NCBI GenBank assembly: GCA_964534315.1
Contig: CAZHOV010000123.1
Span: 1-17,156, forward strand
Reading direction: 5' to 3'
Origin: CAZHOV01 sp964534315
GTDB lineage: Bacteria; Bacteroidota; Bacteroidia; Chitinophagales; Saprospiraceae
DNA length: 17,156 bases
Shown: positions 10,001 to 17,095 of the stretch, one piece after another
How positions within the stretch are numbered: the stretch's first letter is position 1
Layout: every line of letters begins with the position of its first letter
The notes under the pieces: generated by a model
The model's input: only the letters and a program-made list of their open reading frames with translations
The model's database searches: none
Told to the model about the DNA's origin: nothing
Program-made: the position numbers and the translations under genes

Positions 10001-12137
10001 TTAATTGCATGGTAATGGGATCGTCAGTAGGATCTGAGGGGGTCCCTAAATCATCACATGCAACATTGGTCAGTCCCGCACTTGTTAATTCGCACTCGGA
10101 CGAACAACTTCCCGGATCAGTGATCGTAACAGAAATGCTACAAGCGGGATCAGCATCATCGGTAATGGTCACAGTAACATCGCCTGCACCGGCAGAGCCG
10201 GCCTGAAGTGTAAAGTTGGTAGCAGCTCCGTAGCTTCCTGAAGCAGGTGAGATAGTACCGGAATTTACACTTACTGAGTAAGTGGTTCCGGTATTTGTTC
10301 CTGTCGGATTGAGATCAAACTCAAGAAAATCGTCGCTAGCATCGGAGGGCGTTCCATTATCATTACAGCCAAGATTCGCTAGACCGGCACTCGTCAAACC
10401 GCATGCATTGGAACAATCCCCTGGATCAGTAATCGTCACTGTTATGGAACAACTTGGATCTGCAGCATCTTCTATCGTTACGGTAACGTTTCCGCTTCCC
10501 GCTGAGCCAGGCTGCAATTCGAAGGTAGTTGAAGCGCCGTAAGTACCTGATCCGGGCGTGATGGTCCCCGAGCTAACGCTAACGTTATACGAAGCACCGA
10601 GATTGAGTCCGGTAGGATCTAGCTCAAAAGAAATAAAATCATCGGTGGGGTCAGAATTGGTACCGTTATCGTTACAAACTACATTGGATAATCCAGCTCC
10701 GGTGATATCACAGGCGTTGGAACAAGGAGGCGGCGGGGTTACGCTTACGGGTACAGAACAACCCGTTAAGATATCTGAAACATCAAAACTCACGGTACCC
10801 CCGCTGATCGGGAATGGCCCGAAATCTTCCGGAAGGGAAAAGATACCGGCTGTATTGCCAGGGTCATTGGCAGTCCAAAAAGCTCCGGTATTGGTTCCGT
10901 TGACCGTAATAGTAAACGTAAATGTATCATCGGCAGGATCTCCTGGCGTATTATTGTCGTCACAATTGATATTGGCAACAGCAACGCTCATGGTCGTGAT
11001 CGTGATCGTATTGGTTTCCGATTCGATACAGCCATTTTGATTAATGGTATACGTAACAATTCCCGCACCTGTAACAGTAGGATCAAACGAGCCTGTACCG
11101 TCGCCGTTATCTGTTACGCCAAGTCCGGACCAGGTACCTCCTGGTGTTCCGTCAGGGGTAAGGGTGATCGGACTTCCCGGGTTACAAGCTGTGGGCACTG
11201 TCCATTCCGGATCGGGTAATGGATTTACCACCAAGGTCACCGTATCTGCATCTTCGCAGCCATTAGGCGCTTCTACTTCAACAATATAATTACCCGCATC
11301 AGCAGGGGTAACGGCCCCAAGAGAAGGATTTTGTTGGGCGGAGGTAAAACCCGGCCCCTGCCACATCCACATATTGGCCTGCCCGCCCGTTTCACCCAAA
11401 GCTACGACATCGCCTTCACATACATTCAACGTATCTTCTATACTATTGGCTTCCGCAACAGCAATGGGATCGACAAAGCCCGTTACTTCAATATTGTCAA
11501 TTACGTATTCTTCGTCGTCATTTTGAGTACCTGCGGTAATTATTATCTCCAGAGAGTTTCCGGAGACACCTCCACAGAAAAAATCTTCCCCAAAACAAAA
11601 CTGATTACCACACCAGAAACCAAAAACTTCAGGAGGAGCTCCGTCAATCGAATAGGAGAAGATCGCCTGGTCATGGCCACCTAAACATACAGGTGTTGCA
11701 TCATCTTGTGGACAGGGAGTACCCGGAGGTGCGAAGTCAAAATACCAACACTCCATATTGGGAGTGGTTGTAAAATCAAAATCTATGGCGATTCCATTGT
11801 ATCCTGATATATTAATAGGTCCTATGATAATAGTACTTCCATTATCACCACAAGACCCTCCACCGCCTCCGCCAAAACAATCGCAGCAATTAAAGCCTTC
11901 CGCATCTGATACAACAAACGCTCCCCCTAATACCCCCCAGGAAAAGTCCGTTCCATTATTGCTATCCCCATCGCAATTTCCAAATAGCGTCGCATCCCAT
12001 GTTGGCCCGGATGTGGTACCGTCCGGATAGCTATTAAAATCCTCACTATAAATAACAACCTGCGCAGTAAGATGGGTGCCCGGCAAAAGAAAAGAAAGTA
12101 AAACGAAAAAGCGGAAAAATTGAATTAGTAACTTCAT
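4096..12137 (-). CDS. Giant T9SS-exported repeat protein, N-terminal part (signal peptide, Asp/Cys-rich repeats, start of GCDS repeats)
   Basis: N-terminal ~2680 residues of a giant cell-surface protein, cut at an assembly gap. The start at 12137 opens with a Sec signal peptide (basic residues, a hydrophobic run, cleavage likely after THLTAQ near residue 26). Residues ~27-220 form a Cys/Gly-rich domain starting VVIYSEDFNSYPDG, probably a beta-sandwich. Next comes an Ig/PKD-like stretch (VCEGDVVALGETGG, PADAGNYIVEV). Then follow 18 units of a ~92-103-aa repeat (CNDNGTPSDPADD ... GSAGGGNVTVTITD ... DPxC ... CSxxC) and the first ten 54-aa GCDS units, the first two degenerate. Family knowledge: SprB-like gliding adhesins of Bacteroidota have this kind of build. 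An adhesin or surface-filament role is inferred, and no catalytic domain was recognised. Its promoter region is shared with lysS. The reading frame past 4095 is meaningless because the gap length is arbitrary. Confidence 0.93.
5540..10995 (-). repeat. Array of 18 Asp/Cys-rich ~100-aa repeats
   Basis: Eighteen tandem coding repeats of roughly 92-103 residues. Each has an N-terminal C-(N/D)-(D/N)-x-(G/N)-T-x-x-(D/N)-x-x-(D/N)-D-(D) acidic motif, a G-N-x-G turn, a core of beta strands, D-x-x-D-P-x-C, and a C-S-x-x-C junction. Thus there are usually four cysteines per unit. Two subtypes are seen: thirteen units (2-14) with SSGTITPxSGTYG and FQLQPGSAGxGNVTVTITD, and five (1 and 15-18) with WTANDPLGTTGSYG and FGPYxI. 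In DNA the units are clearly diverged, unlike the 54-aa repeats. The acidic motif resembles calcium-binding loops of extracellular repeat proteins, but calcium binding is inference only. Confidence 0.88.
12060..12137 (-). other. Sec signal peptide of the giant protein
   Basis: The first 26 codons give a Lys near the start, Phe/Leu/Val-rich hydrophobic residues, a helix-breaking PG, and a small-residue end THLTAQ followed by VVIYS. This is a typical SPI signal, as expected for a T9SS cargo that must first cross the inner membrane through Sec. Confidence 0.88.
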
Positions 12138-12195
12138 GGTTTGGCTATTAATGAGTATGGTTTAAATCGGTTTTTCTCGAAACAAAATCAATAGG

Positions 12196-12203
12196 CAAAA
12201 TTA
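12196..12203 (-). promoter_or_regulatory. Candidate -7 element of the giant gene (TAATTTTG)
   Basis: The plus strand reads CAAAATTA, so the minus strand reads TAATTTTG, identical to the octamer before lysS. It leaves a leader of roughly 50-60 bases to the ATG at 12137. No -33 element was recognised. Confidence 0.4.
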
Positions 12204-12319
12204 ACGGCAAATAATGACATAGGGTTGAGATCATACATTAAGAAATAGTAAAATTGTACAAAATGCTACTATACTCCATTTGTTGAACCTCTTATTTCAC
12301 ATATAAATGAAGGATAATC

Positions 12320-12335
12320 CTTGATGGTCATCAAG
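12320..12335. promoter_or_regulatory. Short inverted repeat CTTGATG-GT-CATCAAG
   Basis: A perfect 7-bp inverted repeat with a 2-bp centre, midway between the two divergent genes. The size and spacing would suit a dimeric regulator, but it could be chance in an AT-rich region, and no regulator gene is nearby. Confidence 0.25.
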
Positions 12336-12410
12336 AGTTAATTTTTAGGGAGGAGAAAATTTAGTATGTTTATTCAAGCTCAATTATGCGAAAATAATGA
12401 TTCAATCTGT

Positions 12411-12418
12411 TAATTTTG
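12411..12418 (+). promoter_or_regulatory. Candidate -7 element of lysS (TAATTTTG)
   Basis: Matches TAnnTTTG, the promoter element used by the Bacteroidota primary sigma factor. It lies 40 bp before the lysS ATG, leaving a short leader. The -33 element is not evident. Confidence 0.45.
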
Positions 12419-12458
12419 CAATAAATCCAATATTATTACATCTTAAAATTGTCCACTT

Positions 12459-14003
12459 ATGCATTTGAGCGAACAGGAAATTGTACGGAGAAAAGCCTTA
12501 GAAGAAATTAGAGCCTTGGGTATCAACCCTTTTCCTGCAGAAAAATTTGAAGTAACCGCTTATTCCAAAGAAATCAAAGATAATTTTGATGCCGACGCAT
12601 TAAATTACCAGGATGTATCGCTTGCCGGCAGGATCATGATGAAACGTATCATGGGAAAAGCTGCTTTCGCCGAATTGCAAGATGCCGAAGGGCGAATTCA
12701 AATCTACGTACAACGCGATGCGATCTGTCCGGAAGAGGATAAAACCCTTTACAATACCTTATTTAAAAAGCTCCTCGACATCGGTGATTTCATAGGAGTA
12801 AAAGGGGATACCTTCCTCACCAAAACAGGAGAGATTACTGTAAAAGTTAAAGAATTTACGTTCTTAGGTAAATCGCTTCGCCCGCTTCCTATCGTCAAAA
12901 CAGATGCAGAGGGAAATATACATGATGCCTTCACCGATCCTGAGCAGCGATACCGCATGCGCTATGTCGACCTTACGGTAAATGCTGACGTTCGTGAAGT
13001 TTTTGTCAAGCGCAGCAAAGTCATCTCCACCATGCGTCATTTTTTCAATGAAAAAGGTTGGCTGGAAGTCGAAACCCCCATACTACAGCCCATTCACGGT
13101 GGAGCCGCTGCCCGCCCCTTCAAAACACATCACAATACCCTCGACATGCCTTTGTATATGCGGATCGCCAATGAGCTTTACCTCAAAAAGCTCATTGTAG
13201 GCGGCTTTGAAGGGGTCTATGAGATCGGGAAAATGTTTCGTAATGAAGGAATGGACCGCACCCACAACCCCGAATTTACCGCTATGGAGATCTATGTTGC
13301 TTACAAAGATTATATCTGGATGATGGAAATGGTGGAAACACTGCTGGAAGGTATAGCCCAAACCGTCAACGGCGAAACTACTGTACAGTTTGGTGATCAG
13401 ACCATCGACTTCAAGGGCCCTTACGAACGACTGACCATGTACCAGTCTATCGAAAAGCATACGGGCATCGACGTTTCTGAAATGGACGAGGCCGGATTGC
13501 GGAAAGTATGTAAAGAATTGCATATCGAGATCGACGATTCGATGGGTAAAGGCAAACTGATTGACGAGATCTTTGGCGAAAAGGTAGAGCCCAACCTCAT
13601 TCAACCAACGTTTATCACGGATTACCCCATCGAAATGACACCGCTGGCGAAAAAGCACCGGGAGAAAGAGGGGTTGGTCGAGCGTTTTGAGTTGATTGTC
13701 AATGGTAAGGAGATTGCCAACGCCTATTCGGAGCTCAACGACCCCATCGATCAGCGCGAGCGATTTGAAGAGCAGCTCAAGCTGGCAGAGCGAGGCGATG
13801 AAGAAGCTATGGCTTTAGATGAAGATTTCTTGAGAGCATTAGAATACGGGATGCCTCCAACTTCAGGGCTTGGTATCGGCATCGACCGCCTCACCATGTT
13901 ACTAACCAACAACCCGTCTATTCAGGAAGTCTTATTCTTTCCGCAGATGCGACCCGAAGTTGCAGAAGCTCATGAGGAAGAATCCGAAGAAGCTACTGAA
14001 TAA
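12459..14003 (+). CDS. lysS: Lysyl-tRNA synthetase, class II
   Basis: Charges tRNA-Lys with lysine using ATP in the cytoplasm; essential for translation. The 514-aa length is typical of bacterial LysS. An OB-fold anticodon-binding domain lies near residues 53-135 (VSLAGRIMMKRIMGKAAF, LQDAEGRIQIYVQRD). The class II catalytic core follows, with motif 1 around 195-209 (FNEKGWLEVETPIL), the conserved GGAAARPFKTHHN at 214-226, motif 2 at 260-274 (FRNEGMDRTHNPEFT), and motif 3 at 470-477 (GLGIGIDR). The C-terminus has an acidic tail (EEESEEATE), a common lineage-specific addition. The ATG at 12459 is preceded by an AT-rich leader with a -7 octamer at 12411. Nothing is missing or broken. Its neighbours are unrelated surface-protein genes; a lipoprotein gene follows after 64 bp and may share the transcript. 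Confidence 0.98.
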   Translation: MHLSEQEIVRRKALEEIRALGINPFPAEKFEVTAYSKEIKDNFDADALNYQDVSLAGRIMMKRIMGKAAFAELQDAEGRIQIYVQRDAICPEEDKTLYNTLFKKLLDIGDFIGVKGDTFLTKTGEITVKVKEFTFLGKSLRPLPIVKTDAEGNIHDAFTDPEQRYRMRYVDLTVNADVREVFVKRSKVISTMRHFFNEKGWLEVETPILQPIHGGAAARPFKTHHNTLDMPLYMRIANELYLKKLIVGGFEGVYEIGKMFRNEGMDRTHNPEFTAMEIYVAYKDYIWMMEMVETLLEGIAQTVNGETTVQFGDQTIDFKGPYERLTMYQSIEKHTGIDVSEMDEAGLRKVCKELHIEIDDSMGKGKLIDEIFGEKVEPNLIQPTFITDYPIEMTPLAKKHREKEGLVERFELIVNGKEIANAYSELNDPIDQRERFEEQLKLAERGDEEAMALDEDFLRALEYGMPPTSGLGIGIDRLTMLLTNNPSIQEVLFFPQMRPEVAEAHEEESEEATE

Positions 14004-14067
14004 AACAGGGTTTTATTCGTTAAACATAAGTATACTAAATTCATTTATAAACATTAAAAACCAACTA

Positions 14068-14712
14068 ATGAAGTCGTTTATCTTTTCTTTTCTATTCACT
14101 TTGGCGATCAGCCTGGTATTTATACAATGCAGTTCATCACCACAAACAGAAGGTGAACAAGATTCTACCGAACAAGAACAGTCTTCTAATGACGATGGTG
14201 AAATGAGCCCACAAGAAATTGCTAAGAAGCAACAGGAAATGATGGAAAAAATGGCAGAAGGGGGCGCCAAAGAGCTGGTCAACTATGAAGATCTTAAAGC
14301 CCTAATGCCTGAAAAAATTGGCAATCACAAGCGGGTAGACCTCAGCGGGCAGTCTATGGATATGATGGGAATGAAATTATCTTCAGCTGAAGCAAAATAC
14401 GTGGACGATCAGGGAAATACGATAGAAGTAACCATCAATGATGCCGGAGGTATTCCTCAAGCTACCGCAGCCCTCGCTTCCTGGACGTTGATCAACCTGG
14501 ACCGCTCGGGCGATGATGGCTTCGAACGGGTAGCCACCTACAATGGCCACAAATCTTTTGAAAAATACGAAAAAGCCTCTAACCGAAGTGAATTCGGAGT
14601 CTTTGTCGTCAACAGATTCTTAATCATGATGCAAGGCAGAGGGGTCAAAGTCGAAGACCTCAAAAAAGCCTTTGATAAAATGGATATCGAAGGAATGGTA
14701 AAAAAAGGTTAG
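14068..14712 (+). CDS. Predicted lipoprotein of unknown function
   Basis: A 214-aa protein beginning MKSFIFSFLFTLAISLVFIQ with Cys at residue 21, which fits a lipoprotein signal peptide although the lipobox (FIQC) is loose. The start at 14068 is preferred over the in-frame ATG at 13960 because the latter would overlap lysS and bury the signal 36 residues in. After the Cys comes a low-complexity Ser/Gln/Glu linker, then a Met/Lys/Gln/Glu helical stretch (AKKQQEMMEKMAEG). A globular part follows with LMPEKIGNHKRVDLSG, GMKLSSAEAKYVDDQG, an EVTINDAGG strand and a C-terminal amphipathic helix (VEDLKKAFDKMDIEG). I do not recognise a named family. It probably faces the periplasm or cell surface. It lies 64 bp after lysS and may be co-transcribed; no TAnnTTTG octamer was seen in the gap. 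Confidence 0.85.
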   Translation: MKSFIFSFLFTLAISLVFIQCSSSPQTEGEQDSTEQEQSSNDDGEMSPQEIAKKQQEMMEKMAEGGAKELVNYEDLKALMPEKIGNHKRVDLSGQSMDMMGMKLSSAEAKYVDDQGNTIEVTINDAGGIPQATAALASWTLINLDRSGDDGFERVATYNGHKSFEKYEKASNRSEFGVFVVNRFLIMMQGRGVKVEDLKKAFDKMDIEGMVKKG

Positions 14713-14976
14713 AAAGTGTCTCATCACCTTTGGTGTTACGAGCCACCAAATTTTCTTCTTTGGGAGGTCTATTTTTTCTATACAATTTTCGATTTTACAG
14801 AAAAAATAGGCCTCTCAAATCATGGTAAAGGACAAAGCTTCTAATTGAGCATTTTGCTTTTAACATGTAGTGTAGGGGTATCTTTTTTTCAAAAAGAATA
14901 ATTCCTAAACTACAAAAAATCCTTCTACTGCAAAAGTTGCGGTATTTATTGAATTAACCTCAAACCCCATAGTCCT
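14713..14976. other. Intergenic region with a repeat and long hairpin
   Basis: This 264-bp stretch has no credible gene. It holds the TTTGGTG/CACCAAA stem (14730-14750), a 37-bp motif shared with the window end, and a 16-bp-stem hairpin (14764-14814). The remainder, 14815-14976, is AT-rich, and I see no exact TAnnTTTG promoter or canonical U-tract terminator in it. Confidence 0.6.
14744..14814. repeat. Dispersed intergenic repeat, copy 1, with long inverted repeat
   Basis: Positions 14744-14780 match 17093-17129 at 33 of 37 bases (both begin CACCAAA and contain TTCTTCTTTGGGAGG). The motif runs into a hairpin with arms 14764-14779 and 14799-14814: 16 paired positions, one of them a G:T wobble, around a 19-nt loop. 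It lies just after the lipoprotein gene and could stall or end transcription, but the T-run is inside the stem rather than after it, so it is not a canonical Rho-independent terminator. Confidence 0.7.
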
Positions 14977-15357
14977 ATGGCACTTATTCACCAGCACTGG
15001 TCCAGAACCTTATTGATGGGAGTGATTTTCGTCCTGCTATTAGTATACTTTCATTTCAGAAGGGGCCCCCTTTCGGGGAATGCTGTCTTTACAATCAGTA
15101 CGTGGTTATTTTTCTTTTATCTGGCAGCCAGTGCATTGCTGGCGATTTTTGTCCATGATTTCTGGACCTTTTCCTGGCAGTCCTTGCTTTGGAATATAGG
15201 ATTGGTCGTGCTACTTATGTTTCTAGGAATGCTTTACCTGGGCATTTTTAAAGTAAAATCAGGAGCGGAGGCAGGTATCGGCTTTATGACGATTCTATTC
15301 TACCCTGTTTTTCTGGCCGTGGCGGGATTGATCCGGTGGATTATCACTTTGTTCTAA
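14977..15357 (+). CDS. Small four-helix membrane protein, unknown function
   Basis: A 126-aa, strongly hydrophobic protein with about four predicted membrane helices near residues 11-27, 38-59, 66-91 and 100-125. Short charged links separate them (FRRGPLSG after the first, KVKSGAEAG before the last). No catalytic motif or recognisable family is visible. The ATG at 14977 gives a short N-terminal segment (MALIHQHWSR) before the first helix; an internal Met at residue 14 is a weaker alternative because it cuts into that helix. The gene converges on its neighbour and the two stop codons overlap, leaving no space for a terminator between them. Confidence 0.75.
   Translation: MALIHQHWSRTLLMGVIFVLLLVYFHFRRGPLSGNAVFTISTWLFFFYLAASALLAIFVHDFWTFSWQSLLWNIGLVVLLMFLGMLYLGIFKVKSGAEAGIGFMTILFYPVFLAVAGLIRWIITLF
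15354..15357. other. Overlapping stop codons of two convergent genes
   Basis: The sequence CTAA gives TAA on plus (15355-15357) and TAG on minus (15356-15354). The genes share this 4-bp overlap, so each transcript must continue into antisense of the other before ending. Confidence 0.75.
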
Positions 15358-15884
15358 CCGTTTCCTTTTTTCTGGTTCTTTTTTCTTCCCTTCTTAGGAG
15401 AATCAGGAGGAGTCGAGGTTGATTCCAGTTCCTTAATCGCCATCTGATTTTCGGGAATTTTTCTAACCCGCTTTTTTACCTCTTTTTTTCCTTGTCCTTT
15501 ATCTTTTTCTCCTGGTTCTTCATTCAGTACACCATGAAATTTAAGCAGGTGCTTTGGATGCTGTTCATTATAAATCTTTAGAATAAGCGCATTTTTCCGC
15601 CTTTTGTGCGGATGAAATAATATTTTTATTGGGTTATGAACGTAACCGGGCTCCGAAAACATAGCGATTTGTCCCTGGCGATTGGGATATTTAAATAACA
15701 ACAATTCCTCCGCGTCTGCCGGAAGCGGCACATTTCCGTACCCTTCCTCTTTGAGGAACTGCCTGATCATCTCAAACGTAGCCTCTAGATTAGACCCCGA
15801 AAAGATGGTGGTATATTCCCAACCATCACTCTCCCCATCTAAGTAATTCGAACCGGCCTCCGGAAATTCCTCACGTATTGGCAT
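15354..15884 (-). CDS. Hypothetical protein with a basic C-terminal tail
   Basis: A 176-aa soluble protein with no signal peptide or membrane segment. Residues ~25-118 look like a small alpha/beta domain (TTIFSGSNLEATFEMIRQFL, LLLFKYPNRQGQIAMFSEPG, KILFHPHKRRKNALILKIY). From ~120 the chain is low-complexity and Lys/Glu-rich, ending in a highly basic tail (KKGRKKNQKKGNG). Such tails often bind nucleic acid or acidic partners, but that is only a suggestion; I do not recognise the family. The start at 15884 is supported by a -7-like octamer TAAATTTG on the minus strand (15917-15924), ending 32 bp upstream. The stop codon overlaps that of the convergent membrane-protein gene. Confidence 0.75.
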   Translation of the reverse strand: MPIREEFPEAGSNYLDGESDGWEYTTIFSGSNLEATFEMIRQFLKEEGYGNVPLPADAEELLLFKYPNRQGQIAMFSEPGYVHNPIKILFHPHKRRKNALILKIYNEQHPKHLLKFHGVLNEEPGEKDKGQGKKEVKKRVRKIPENQMAIKELESTSTPPDSPKKGRKKNQKKGNG

Positions 15885-15916
15885 TAGTCTATTGTCAATT
15901 GGTTAATTTGATAATA

Positions 15917-15924
15917 CAAATTTA
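15917..15924 (-). promoter_or_regulatory. Candidate -7 element for the basic-tail protein gene (TAAATTTG)
   Basis: Plus strand CAAATTTA reads TAAATTTG on minus, an exact TAnnTTTG match ending 32 bp before the ATG at 15884. No -33 TTG was found at the usual distance. Confidence 0.45.
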
Positions 15925-16020
15925 AGCATAAAAAAAATGAATCATCCCGAATTTTACAATTACAGGGGAATTCATACTTTTCCTGCTTACTTATCTTTAT
16001 CTTTAACCAAAACAAGACAA

Positions 16021-17022
16021 ATGAAGATATTGATCTGGCTAATTGTCATTATTTTGATTTTAGGGGTTATCTATGCCTTAGGGCCAAAGCCGGCAACTCC
16101 CGAATTAAAATCAGCGCTTCCCCAATTATCCTTATCTGTAGAAAATATAGAAGCTCATATAGCCAAGCAAGAGGCATCTGTTAAGATCAAACCAGATAAT
16201 GAGGCTCGTATTGTTTGGGCTGATTCCACGCATTCTGAAACTCTGTACAGTGTAGTGTATCTCCATGGCTTTTCTGCCAGTGGAGAAGAAGGAGCACCGC
16301 TCCATCGAAATTTCGCTAAACGCTACGGTTGTAATTTATACATCCCCAGGCTGAACGCTCATGGATTAAAGGATGAGGATGCATTTCTGGATTTTACCGC
16401 CGACAAGTGGCTGGAATCGGTAAAGGAGGCCATTGCCATTGGAAAAATACTCGGCGATAAGGTCATCCTGATGGCTACCTCCACCGGAGGTACCGCTGCA
16501 TTGTATCTCTCTGCCTACCATCCGGATATTTTTGCCAACTTACTCTATTCTCCCAATATTGCGATCAAAGACGCTAACTCCTGGATGCTCAACAACCCCT
16601 GGGGCTTACAACTGACCCGCATGATGATGGGCGGAAAATATCGTTCCTACGAAGATTCAGATGCTATCCAAAAATATTGGTACACCAAATACCGGGTCGA
16701 AGGTCTGTGCGAATTGCAATCGCTTGTAGAACATACTATGAAGCCAGCCATTTTTGAAAAGGTCAACCAACCGGTATTTCTTGGCTATTATTACAAAAGC
16801 GAAACCGAACAGGATGCAACGGTCTCTGTAGAAGCCATGCTCAACATGTTTGATCAGTTGAGCACTCCGGAAGCCCAAAAGCGGAAGGTGGCCTTTCCTG
16901 AAGCGGAAGCCCACGTAATCGCTTCTCCCCTAACCTCCAACGCTGCAGACCGGGTACAGGAGGAAACGTTTAAGTTTGCAGAAGAGGTCTTGGGGTTAAG
17001 GGCAATGAGCAATGAGCAATGA
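16021..17022 (+). CDS. Membrane-anchored alpha/beta hydrolase
   Basis: A 333-aa protein with one N-terminal hydrophobic anchor (residues ~4-20) and a serine-hydrolase domain outside the membrane. Seen: the oxyanion loop VVYLHGFSASGEEG (HG at 82-83), nucleophile elbow MATSTGGTAA with Ser154 (a T-S-T-G-G variant of GxSxG), probable acid Asp266 in EQDATVSVEAM, and probable His298 in EAEAHVIAS. These make a complete catalytic triad. It is likely an esterase or lipase-type enzyme; the substrate cannot be read from sequence. The start at 16021 is preferred over the in-frame ATG at 15937 because it places the anchor at the N-terminus; TACTTTTC at 15975 is a one-mismatch -7 candidate. The last six residues, AMSNEQ, and the stop come from a heptamer array, so they are probably a late addition to the protein. 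Confidence 0.85.
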   Translation: MKILIWLIVIILILGVIYALGPKPATPELKSALPQLSLSVENIEAHIAKQEASVKIKPDNEARIVWADSTHSETLYSVVYLHGFSASGEEGAPLHRNFAKRYGCNLYIPRLNAHGLKDEDAFLDFTADKWLESVKEAIAIGKILGDKVILMATSTGGTAALYLSAYHPDIFANLLYSPNIAIKDANSWMLNNPWGLQLTRMMMGGKYRSYEDSDAIQKYWYTKYRVEGLCELQSLVEHTMKPAIFEKVNQPVFLGYYYKSETEQDATVSVEAMLNMFDQLSTPEAQKRKVAFPEAEAHVIASPLTSNAADRVQEETFKFAEEVLGLRAMSNEQ

Positions 17023-17042
17023 GGAATGGGCAATGAGCAATT
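17001..17042. repeat. Heptamer array at the end of the hydrolase gene
   Basis: Five 7-bp units and a partial sixth: GGCAATG, AGCAATG x2, AGGAATG, GGCAATG, AGCAAT. The array begins inside the coding region and supplies the last six codons and the TGA (17020-17022). The stop arises at the junction before an AGGAATG unit, exactly as in the giant gene. Confidence 0.9.
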
Positions 17043-17062
17043 TTGTATGGAGTTCTTCGAGG

Positions 17063-17095
17063 GTGTTTCAAAACACTATTCGTGTTTCGAAACAC
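17063..17095. repeat. Two palindromes GTGTTTCRAAACAC in tandem
   Basis: GTGTTTCAAAACAC (17063-17076, imperfect centre) and GTGTTTCGAAACAC (17082-17095, a perfect palindrome) repeat with a 19-bp period. They precede the second copy of the dispersed repeat. They could be regulator sites or the arms of an element; no protein partner is evident. Confidence 0.65.

Larger units (their letters stand above)
12138..12458. promoter_or_regulatory. Divergent promoter region between the giant gene and lysS
   Basis: This 321-bp AT-rich region has no credible gene. Each direction has one exact copy of octamer TAATTTTG, which fits the Bacteroidota -7 consensus TAnnTTTG: 12411-12418 on plus, ending 40 bp before lysS, and 12196-12203 on minus, ending 58 bp before the giant gene. 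No clear -33 TTG element was found at the usual distance for either, so the calls rest on the octamer alone. There are no purine-rich Shine-Dalgarno sites, as is usual in the phylum. Confidence 0.5.

Noticed and set aside
10558..11040. 160-codon plus-strand ORF
   Set aside because: Antisense shadow of the repeat array and Ig-like stretch; its protein has no recognisable features.
13083..13658. 191-codon reverse ORF inside lysS
   Set aside because: It lies wholly antisense to the catalytic core of a clear lysyl-tRNA synthetase.
13960..14067. Upstream extension of the lipoprotein gene
   Set aside because: It would overlap lysS and place the lipoprotein signal 36 residues from the N-terminus.
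14764..14814. Canonical Rho-independent terminator
   Set aside because: The stem is strong but A/T-rich, and no T-tract follows it on either strand.
15937..16020. Upstream extension of the hydrolase
   Set aside because: The extra 28 residues precede a normal N-terminal membrane anchor; the ATG at 16021 is the better start.
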